Below, piece by piece: positions 1-9,000 of a stretch of DNA of 64,000 bases (its first letter is position 1; each line of letters starts with the position of its first letter). This stretch comes from Dallia pectoralis. Taxonomy: Eukaryota > Chordata > Actinopteri > Esociformes > Umbridae. The stretch spans positions 5,474,133 to 5,538,132 of the forward strand of contig CM055753.1 of NCBI GenBank assembly GCA_029465975.1, written 5' to 3'. Position numbers and translations under genes: made by a program. Below the pieces are notes generated by a model. The model searched no databases. It saw nothing but the letters and a program-made list of their open reading frames with translations, and was not told the origin of the DNA.

Positions 1-77
1 CCAGTGTTGACGGGACTGGAATGATGTTCCTTCGCTCTGACTAGATTCAGCCTGCCTGCTCCGTGCACGGTGCATCG

Positions 78-176
78 GGAACGTGGGTGGGCCGTCCACG
101 TATGCACAAATGTGGGTGGGCCGTCCACGTGTGCACAAATGTGGGTGGGCCGTCCATGTATGCACAAATGTGGGTG
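78..176. repeat. 29-bp minisatellite, about 3.5 copies
   Basis: Unit contains GGGTGGGCCGTCCA and ATGCACAAATGT, repeated with few changes. Confidence 0.85.
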
Positions 177-1574
177 GGGCATCAACTTATGCAAATGAGG
201 GGGCTGACATTAATGCTATGGAGTTATCTAAGATAGAAGCAGGGTACAATTATGACTCAGATAAGAGCAATTATTTGAAACAGGGACCCTTATCATGTAG
301 AGATTACGATTTCACATTAAGGGAAGATAACGATGGTCTCAGAAACACACACACACACAAACTCGTATTAATAGTGGGCGCGTAATTGTAATAAAGATAG
401 CATGGGGTAATGTTGCACGGCTTGGATAAACCAGAAGACATATTATTCATCCATCTTAAAGAATCGACAACGACGCCATTTTGCACGTGAAGACGACGGC
501 GTGCAGATGGATGAGTCCGGAGCGGAGTCCGCAAGCTTTCCAGGAAAGCGACGATGTGCGCAGGTTGAAGTTTAAGCCCTCGCAGCTACGGGCCTGGTTG
601 GCCATAAACAAAATCCTATGACCAATCACAGCCTTCCCTCTGGCCCATAATTATCATAATTTAGGTGAGCTACTACAGCGATTGACGAAACCCCACGCAC
701 GCCCAGCAGCCATGCAGCGAGAGTAGCACAGGGTGGACCGCTAGGAAGGACCAAATCAGTGAAACTATTGCTTCATTACGGAGGACTCTGAAGCATGAAT
801 ATTAGGAAATAATGCACGACACGATTTAATCACAGCCAGAGATGAATGAATGCTGCTTACGTTTCGATCAGGCTCCACTAATTACACCGGGGATATTTTG
901 ATACGTAAAAAAGTCTAATTCATCACCTAACGACGGGTATGCTTTTTCAAACTATTTCCCACCACAGCGTTCCTGCGAGAGCCCCACTCTATTCTTGGAC
1001 TGCCAGTAGCGGTGTTCACTCGTGTGTCGGATTTGGAAGGACCGTCGAAGAACATCGGCCAATAAAAGCTGAGAGCCATGCTGTTTGGAGCCCGCCCTAA
1101 CAGGCGTCGCTGTCACCTCTCTTTGCGTTTCTATCATGGTCGTCACCGTGCGTTTGAGTATTTTTGCTAAACGCACAAAAGGTCAGTGGCGCAATTATCA
1201 CTACTCATCATCTCATGGATTTTCTGTTCCGTCTTTCCCACCTAGTGTTCTACTCTAAATACTAACCCAGTATGCTCAATCGGTTTTTCGTTGTCATGGG
1301 ACACACACACACACACACAACCTGTGTTCACCTCAGTGGTCGACACACAGTCTAATGTAACACAGCACTGACCACCAGGGGGCGATAGCGGTCTGATTAT
1401 AATTCAGCCTGTGTCGTCGCGGGCTGACAGTTGGCAAAATGAATACAAAAAGCATAATCTGGGAGGCAATTTGCATGCTAAACTCCTGTGAAGGGACATT
1501 TTGTAATGCAGAAATGTGGGTAATGCCGCAGTCAGGCCTAGATCCATCTATCCCTGGGAGTCCATGCTAACGCC
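177..1574. other. Intronic sequence left of the foldback element
   Basis: Presumed adgrb2 intron. No exon with family similarity was found on either strand. It holds a short CA run (about 1301-1319) and the CTCF-like site. Confidence 0.6.
1372..1385 (+). promoter_or_regulatory. CTCF-core-like motif CCACCAGGGGGCGA
   Basis: The 14-mer matches the vertebrate CTCF core consensus (CCASYAGRKGGCRS) at all but the final position. It lies about 200 bp outside the foldback element, in an intron of adgrb2. Binding is inferred from sequence only. Confidence 0.45.
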
Positions 1575-1582
1575 ATTGGGCT
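1575..1582. repeat. Left target-site duplication ATTGGGCT
   Basis: The octamer ATTGGGCT immediately precedes the left terminus of the foldback element and recurs immediately after its right terminus. Confidence 0.85.
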
Positions 1583-1611
1583 ATGAGGGGCCGTATAGGC
1601 CATAATTCAAA

Positions 1612-1951
1612 CTTACCTCTCACATACACTACTGAAATGCTCTCACATACACTAGTGAAAATTAAACCTCTCACATACACTACTGAAATGCTCTCACATA
1701 CACTAGTGAAACGCTCTCACATACACAATTGAAAATTAAACCTCTCACATACACTACTGAAACGCTCTCACATACACAACTGAAAATTAAACCTCTCACA
1801 TACACAACTGAAAATTAAACCTCTCACATCTCCTAAACTGCTCTCATATACACTACTGAAACGCTCTCACATACACTACTGAAACGCTCTCACCGAAACT
1901 AATGAAACCCTCTTACATTCACCGCTGAAAACCTCTCACATACACTATTGA
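1612..1951 (+). repeat. Left-arm subterminal tandem repeat of foldback element
   Basis: About fifteen degenerate copies of a 20- to 24-bp unit of the form CTCTCACATACACTACTGAA, with alternating short (ATG/ACG) and longer (AATTAAAC) linkers. The right arm holds the same unit inverted. Confidence 0.9.
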
Positions 1952-2023
1952 AAACCAGTAAATCTAAGCGCTGCGTTTAGAAACATACAAATAATGGATA
2001 ATAACAGATTATATGTATATGTA

Positions 2024-3608
2024 CAGGTGCTGGTCATATAATTAGAATATCATCAAAAAGTTGATTTATTTCTGTAATTCCATTTAAAAAGTGAAACTTG
2101 GATATTATATTCATTCATTAAACACAGACTTATATATTTCAAATGTTTATCTCATTTAATTGTGATGATTAAAACTGACAACTAATGAAAATCTCAAATT
2201 TAGAAAATTTGAATATTACTTAAGACCAATACAAAAAAAGGAGTTTTAGAAATGTTGGCCAACTGAAAAGTATGAACATGAAAAGTATGAGCATGTACAG
2301 CACTCAATACTTAGTTGGGGCTACTTTTGCCTGAATTACTGCACCAATGCGGCATGGCGTGGCGTGAAGTCGATCAGTCTGTGGCACTGCTCAGGTGTTA
2401 TGAGAGCCCAGTTTGCTCTGATAGTGGCCTTCAGCTCTTAATTCTGCATTGTTGGGTCTGGCGTATCGCATCTTCCTCTTCACAATACCCCATAGATTTT
2501 CTATAGGGTTAAGGTCAGGTGAGTTTGCTGGCCAATTAAGAACAGGGATACCATGGTCCTTAAACCAGGTATTGGTAGCTTTGGCACTTGTGTGCAGGGG
2601 CCAAGTCCTTTTGGAAAATGAAATCTGCATCTGCATAAAGTTGGTCAGCAGCAGGAAGCATGAAGTGCTCTAAAACTTCCTGTTAGACGGCTGCGTTGAC
2701 CTTGGACCTCAGAAAACACAGTGGACCAACACCAGCAGATGACATGGCATCCCAAACCATCACTGACTGTGGAAACTTTACACTGGACTTCAAGCAACGT
2801 GGATTCTGTGCCTCTCTTCCTCCAGACACTGGGACCTTGATTTCCAAAGGATGCAAAATTTTCTTTCATCAGAGAACATAACTTTGGACCACTCAGCAGC
2901 AGTACAGTCCTTTTTGTCGTTAGCCCAGGCGAGACACTTCTGACGCTGTGTCTTGTTCAAGAGTGGCTTGATATAAGGAATGTGACAGCTGAAATCCATG
3001 TCTTGCATATGTCTGTGTGTGGTGGTTCTTGAAGCACTGACTCCAGCTGCAGTCTAGTCTTTGAGAATCTCCCCCACATTTTTGAATGGGTTTTGTTTCA
3101 CATCCTCTCCAGGCTGCGGTTATCCCTATTGCTTGTACACTTTTTCTTTTCCTTCCCTTCGCCTCTTTATGAATGTGCTTGGACACAGAGCTCTGTGAAC
3201 AGCAGCCTCTTTAGCAAATACCTTTTGTGCCTTGCCCACCTTGTGCTAGGCGTCAATGATCGTCTTTTGGACAGCTGTCAGGTCAGCAGTCTTCCTGTGT
3301 AGCCTACAGAACTAGACTGAGAGACCATTTAAAGGCCTTTGCAGATGTTTTGAGTTAATTAGCTGAATAGGGTGTGGCACCAGGTGTCTTCAATATTGAA
3401 CCTTTTCACAATATTCTAATTTTCTGAGATACTGATTTTGGGGTTTACATTAGTTGTCAGTTATAATCAACAAAATTAAAAGGAATGAACAATTGAAATA
3501 TATCAGTCTGTGTGGAATGAATGTATATATTATACAAGTTTGACTTTTTGAATGGAATTACTGAAATAAATAAACTTTTTGATGATATTCAAATTATGAA
3601 CAGCACTG
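2024..3608 (-). mobile_element. Tc1-like transposon nested in the foldback left arm
   Basis: The ends are inverted: left CAGGTGCTGGTCATATAATT and inverted right CAGTGCTGTTCATAATTTGA, followed in both by GAATATCATCAAAAAGTT and a shared TTATTTC.GTAATTCCATT. The element is flanked by TA on both sides (2022-2023 and 3609-3610), the duplication expected for Tc1/mariner. It interrupts the left arm of the foldback element, so it inserted later. Length is about 1.6 kb, normal for a Tc1 element. Confidence 0.93.
2395..3310 (-). pseudogene. Broken Tc1-like transposase
   Basis: Minus-strand fragments in different frames carry Tc1 transposase hallmarks in the right order: QRQKCLAWA and MFSDERKFC around the first catalytic Asp (about 2865-2950), and NWPANSPDLNPIENLWG around the third acidic residue region (about 2487-2537). 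The fragments are separated by frameshifts, and the segment corresponding to the second Asp reads TWPLHTSAK instead of an intact D-containing motif. The coding sequence cannot make a functional enzyme. Confidence 0.9.
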
Positions 3609-3610
3609 TA

Positions 3611-4481
3611 CATGTAATTATATATATATATATATATTTAGATATATAATATACATGTAATAATACATAAAGATGCAAAAGATGCAATTTTAAACTAAAT
3701 ATTAACTAAACTTAGTTTTTTCAATTACGTTTTCTAAGCCATTCTAAATCATAAGGAATACTATTTATTATAGAAAATATCAAAACCATTTACAAAAACA
3801 TAAAACTATTATTGTTTTAAAAAATATTTTGTCTTCTAGAATAAAGAAGTAAATCTAACTCATAAGGATATATAATTGATATTAATAAAACCCATTAAGG
3901 CAATAAGCAAGCTGAAACATGCCGAATATTATCTCTATGTACTATTTATTGAATTGAGTTGAGTTCTGTTGTTGTCATAAAAAAGAAGGATATTTGTTAA
4001 CTGTGACAGTAATAGTTAATCATTGTCTTTGTAGACAAAATTGAATAAAAAACAAACTAAACATGTCAAGCTGACACTTGGTTAAGTGATTTAGACGCAG
4101 CAATATTCTGTAATACATTCAGAGTTGCCGAAATACTATTTCATAATAATGTAGTTTGATCTAACAAGTCGATTGGTTCGCGAGTAGCCTTGCTTGCTGC
4201 GTTGGAGTATTGTACCGGAGGGAGAGTGTGGTCGTTTTCCGGAAATTCCTTAATTTCGCCGGAAATGAAATGGCATCCGGTAACACAGTGAAACGCTCTC
4301 ACACATACTACTGAAAATTCACTCTCACATACACTACTGAAATTTGGAGATTGGTCTGGCAGCAAGGCAAAGTCAAAACACCAAGTTTGACAGTATTTAT
4401 TTTATGTTTTGGTAAAGTATTCAATTAATGCTTTAACGGTTTATATTATTGATTATTTATATTTATATATGTATATACATA

Positions 4482-4555
<74 letters not shown>

Positions 4556-5034
4556 CATATATATGATTTTGATTGGCTTATTTATTCTTGAGAACTATTA
4601 CTTTTTCTGTTGAACATAATTATAAAACAAAGTTAAGTTATTATTTAGTTTAAAATCACATGAAAGGTTCACACCCATCTTTTAATATTGGCTTATTTAT
4701 TCTTGAGAACTATTACTTTTTCTGTTGAATTAATTACTGTTGTAGTCTTTTATCAATGGTTTGATATTTTCTATTATAATTAAATATGATTCCTTATGAT
4801 TTAGAAGTGCTTAGAAAACGTAATTATAAAACAAAGTTAAGTTAATATTTAGTTTAAAATCGCATGAAAGGTTCAAACCCATCTTTTACAATTGTAAGTA
4901 ATAGTACATGTATATTACATATCCAAATATATTTATATATATATTTAATTCTATATGTACATATAATCCATTATTATCCATTATTTTTATTTTTATAAAC
5001 ACTGCCCTTAGATTTACAGGTTTTCAATAGTGTA
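3611..5034. repeat. AT-rich core of the foldback element with inverted inner arms and an internal duplication
   Basis: The stretch at about 3660-3860 pairs inverted with about 4740-4935 (for example CTAAATCATAAGGAAT against ATTCCTTATGATTTAG). TTATTCTTGAGAACTATTAC occurs at about 4579 and again at about 4692, and the AAACAAAGTTAAGTTA segment occurs at about 4625 and 4828, indicating a local direct duplication. An (AT)n run lies at 4495-4565. Two units of the arm repeat recur at 4288-4342. No open frame of note. Confidence 0.8.
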
Positions 5035-5679
5035 TTTGAGAGGTTTTCAGTAGTAAATGTAAGAGGTTTTTTTTGTTTATGTGAGAGTGTTTCACTAGTG
5101 TATGAGAGAGCGTTTCACTAGTGTATGCGAGAGCGTTTCACTAGTGTATGTGAGAGCGTTTCACTAGTGTACGCGAGAGCGTTTCACTAGTGTACGCGAG
5201 GGCGTTTCACTAGTGTACGCGAGAGCGTTTCACTAGTGTACGCGAGAGCGTTTCACTAGTGTACGCGAGAGCGTTTCACTAGTGTACGCGAGAGAGTTTC
5301 ACCAGTGTATGCGAGAGCATTTCAGTAGTGTATGTGAGAGGTTTAATTTCCACTAGTGTATGCGAGAGCATTTCACTAGTGTATGCGAGAGCGTTTCACT
5401 AGTGTTTGTGAGATGTTTAATTTTCACTAGTGTATGTGAGAGCATTTCAGTAGTGTATATGAGAGCATTTCAGTAGTGTATGTGAGAGCATTTCAGTAGT
5501 GTATGTGAGAGCGTTTCAGTAGTGCATGTGAGAGGTTTAATTTTCACTAGTGTATGTGAGAGCATTTCACTAGTGTATGTGAGAGCATTTCAGTAGTGTA
5601 TGTGAGAGCATTTCAGTAGTGTATGTGAGAGCATTTCAGTAGTGTATGTGAGAGCATTTCAGTAGTGTATGTAAGAGGT
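5035..5679 (-). repeat. Right-arm subterminal tandem repeat of foldback element
   Basis: About thirty copies of GCATTTCAGTAGTGTATGTG-like units, the inverted complement of the left-arm repeat. A local subfamily with TTTCACTAGTGTACGCGAGA dominates 5160-5290, suggesting recent homogenisation within the array. Confidence 0.9.
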
Positions 5680-5711
5680 ACGTTTGAATTATGGCCTATA
5701 TGGCCCCTTAT

Positions 5712-5719
5712 ATTGGGCT
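5712..5719. repeat. Right target-site duplication ATTGGGCT
   Basis: Exact copy of 1575-1582 directly outside the right terminus, showing that the whole 4.1-kb interval inserted as one unit. Confidence 0.85.
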
Positions 5720-5809
5720 GCTTTGTCCTCCCCTAGCTTATGCGCCCTCTTCCTCGATCTCTAGCTCCCTCTGTCCACCTCACACTGCCTCTCTCTCTAC
5801 CTCTCCAAA

Positions 5810-5946
5810 CCTTTCTCTCTCTCCCCCTCGCTTCTTCTCTCTTCCTCTCTCTACCTCTCTACCTCTCTCTACCTCTCTCTACCTCTCTCTACCTCTCTCT
5901 ACCTCTCTCTACCTCTCTCTACCTCTCTCTACCTCTCTCTACCTCC
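5810..5946. repeat. CT-rich 12-bp repeat next to the adgrb2 5980 donor
   Basis: About nine copies of CTCTCTACCT-type units. On the transcribed strand this is a purine-rich tract (GGTAGAGAGA) starting about 35 nt into the intron after the 5980-6033 exon. Confidence 0.9.
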
Positions 5947-5979
5947 TTTCTGCCTGCCTGTCAGTTCTCCTCTACTCAC

Positions 5980-6033
5980 ACTTGAAGAGTTCTTTTCACC
6001 TCCGGCAGACGAAATGCTCCATCGCTTTTCCCT
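5980..6033 (-). CDS. adgrb2: adgrb2 exon: REKRWSISS tail exon, last one in window
   Basis: Eighteen codons in phase 0: REKRWSISSAGGEKNSSS. Human BAI2 has REKRWSVSSGG at the corresponding place, and this motif is absent from BAI1 and BAI3 as I recall them. Acceptor is gcaacag|AGG and donor is AGT|gtgagt. The remaining human tail (about 60 residues, ending with a PDZ-binding QTEV) has no match between here and position 1. A foldback transposon sits 270 bp beyond the donor. Confidence 0.88.
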
Positions 6034-9000
6034 CTGTTGCGATAAGACGGAGTGGGAGAAACACGGTTTGGAAAGAGGAGAGAGAGAAAGAAGAGAGGAA
6101 TCACAGTCACTGACAGCTCTGCCCCGAAACAACAACAGTGTCCTTCTTCTACCTCCATGGGCAGGCAAGCGGTGTGTGTGTGGTGTTCTCCAGTTAACCT
6201 ATTCCCCCTTTTTCCTCGCTCTTCTGGTCACACGCTGCTCCTGTTGTCTACGTTTACGTCATAGGGAGAGAGACACCTCCAACTACACACACACACACAC
6301 ACACACACTGCACGGTCAAATAACACATGCTGAAGACACTGCTTCTCCTACACTAATGATAAGGATGTCTAGATGGTAAGGACAGTTCAAAGAGAGAAAG
6401 AAAGGAGGTGGCCAAACGGAGGAGATATCTGGAGTGTAGTGATAACTGAAAACTCTCATCCAGCTCCGTTTCCTCCCGAACGGTAATGCTCATGATCTGA
6501 GGTGGGTAAGAGCATCTCTGCCTACGGGGAACTCCTGCCAAACCAATCCTGTCCGTGGTAAGCCATAATCGGGGCAACCCTCTGTAGAACCAGACCTCGG
6601 ATCTGGTGACAGAGAGGCAGAAGCGATGGAATGCTCAGGCGACGCAGATTTTTCCTGAGTTCTACCTCAGGCCTCAAAACGACAGATTGTTCCTCTCAAA
6701 CTCGCTGTTTCACTCCCTCTTTCCCCCTCGATCCCTCTCTCCGTACTGTCATTGCTTCATCCAGCTCATTCTCTATTCTTTCTGGAACATTTCCCCACTG
6801 TGTTTCTCTAACTTCTCCTCTCGCTCTTGCTCATCCGCCTCTTGCTGGGAACTGTACCGGATCCTCGTCGATGACTATCTAATGTTGGGGTAACTCTGTC
6901 GTGTTTCTTTAAACCCCTCTCGCTGGGTCCTCCTGCACCTCCACTTTCTCTCTATCTGCTCTCTCAGCACTCTCTCACCTCCCTTCCTCGTCGTTGTCTC
7001 TGTCTGTCCGTTTCTCATTCTCCTATGAAATATTCTCAGTCGCTGTAATCCTGTCTCCACTCGGGTCTAAGACTGTGCAACGCGAGAGAAGAGGAAAACG
7101 ATTTGTCGTCCCCCCGGCTAACGGCATCACCAGCTGACATTTCCCGGAAGAGATTCAGAGGAAGTGATCATCGAGTGCTCACTGCAATCGTCATGAATGT
7201 GCACACGCTCAGATGGAATGGAGACAGACGGGCGTACGTGGACACGACACGGTTGTACCGACGCACACTTCTACTTACACTACATACTAGCTACCCACCG
7301 ACACACGCTGTAGGTTCACCAGCGATGACCTCTATCGGTTAGTAGGAGGTAGAGAGAAAACACAACCAGCCCTCTTTCACAACAGCCGTGATTGGGTCGT
7401 GGATTATGGGATGGTAGGGCCAGTTGGTTTCAGGTGTGTGTGTGTGTTGGGAAGGGGGGAAGGGGGGTTGGGTTTGGGTCGAGCTCGGGGTTCATGTTAC
7501 CTTTTCTCTGTTTGCTGCCCCTGGTTCTGCCTGCTGCCTGGCTACAGTCAAACTAAGACAGAGAAAACATGCAGCACCATGCATGGAGACGACCAAACCG
7601 GACAACATACAAGACAAACAGAACACAAAGAAGCGATTAAATAACGACCCGACAACCAGTAACAGACAGTCAGTTACGGATTCACAGACATCAAATTAAC
7701 AATGTAATAGAGTAAACAAACACATAGTGCACATGTATATGAGGTACAATACATAAATCATTTGATGAAGAAAATGAACAAGGAACAACAAGCTAGACCA
7801 AATCAGTTTCAGAGATGAGTGGGTACCAGGAACAGGAAACAAAAGCGAAAGTAGACCTGGGTTCTGACAGGAAATAGCACAGAAAGTAGACCTGGGTTCT
7901 GACAGGAAGTAGCACAGAAAGTAGACCTGGGTTCTGACAGGAAGTAGCACAGAAAGTAGACCTGGGTTCTGACAGGAAGTAGCACAGAAAGTAGACCTGG
8001 GTTCTGACAGGAAGTAGCACAGAAAGTAGACCTGGGTTCTGACAGGAAATAGCACAGAAAGAAGACCTGGGTTCTGGTGAGGCAACAGTGGTCCTCTGAA
8101 CCAACCTGACGTAACCAGGGCCTAGGTGGTCTTTCACAATACACAATCACGTTATACTAAGTTGCAATCTCACTTTTTCTTTTTCCCTCTCACTATTTCC
8201 CGTTCTTCAACTTTGTTCCGCGGTCAATTCGTACCACCTTTTATTTTATCTCATAACAAATCCCTCCTTTCCCGAAACAACCTTAGATTCTCCTTTCCAT
8301 TCCGACACCAAGAGTGATGTTAGATACACATATTAGAGACCCTTTTTAATAAAATGACCACAACCAATTGTAGCGTTATTATTCGTTACGAAGTGCACTG
8401 ATGCACTACACAGAAAATCGTCATTGATTAAACAAACTGCACTGGATTACAACCAGAAAGTGATAATGAACTACTTACATGTTGCAGTAATAGGGGTCTT
8501 CAAAGGCACTTAAGTAGTGATTTCAGCATAAAGATAATCTATTGCTAACAGATGCTAATTCAGCATAAAGATAATCTATTACGGGGACACACATTGCTAA
8601 CAGATGCTAATCACACATGGACGCCTGCTGCTGCCCGGACGCATGTTAGCGCGCTAGTGTCTAGTTCATAAACAGCCGAGGCAAGTGACTCGATCTGCCG
8701 TTTCCCCCCACATCCTAATTGGTTCAAGGACATGAAGTGAGAAGCATTCAAGATAGCGTTAGCTTCATTCTGTACGGGTTGTCTTCTCATTAGGCTCCAC
8801 CGAAAACAGCAATGGAGTGAGCTAGCATGCTATGCTAACAGAAGTCTACCCTACATCACGTCACCCCTTTGGTTTTTTATTGGGTCATTTGTGGAGACGG
8901 GAGAAAACAGGTGATGATTTCATCCTGGGTATGGAGAAATGAGGTACGGAAATAATAAATAATCTGGGAATTCATCGTTCAATCGTTATTCGAGATGAAC

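Larger units (their letters stand above)
1583..5711. mobile_element. Foldback-type DNA transposon with 8-bp target duplication
   Basis: The two ends are inverted copies: left begins ATGAGGGGCCGTATAGGCC and the inverted right end reads ATAAGGGGCCATATAGGCC, continuing CATAATTCAAAC in both. The octamer ATTGGGCT stands directly outside both ends (1575-1582 and 5712-5719), an exact 8-bp target-site duplication. Each arm then carries many copies of a roughly 20-bp repeat in opposite orientations (left 1612-1951, right 5035-5679). An AT-rich inner arm also pairs inverted (about 1950-2023 plus 3611-3860 against about 4740-5035). I see no transposase open frame apart from that of the nested Tc1 element, so it is non-autonomous. 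An 8-bp duplication fits hAT or P/Galileo-type elements; arms made of tandem repeats resemble Drosophila FB and Galileo elements. Confidence 0.88.

Noticed and set aside
304..534. Small minus frames near the left end as candidate last adgrb2 exon
   Set aside because: No similarity to the expected C-terminal tail or QTEV end, and no suitable splice acceptor in phase.
1583..5711. Reading the whole interval as a simple satellite array
   Set aside because: Paired termini, the 8-bp target duplication and opposite-orientation arms show a single inserted element.
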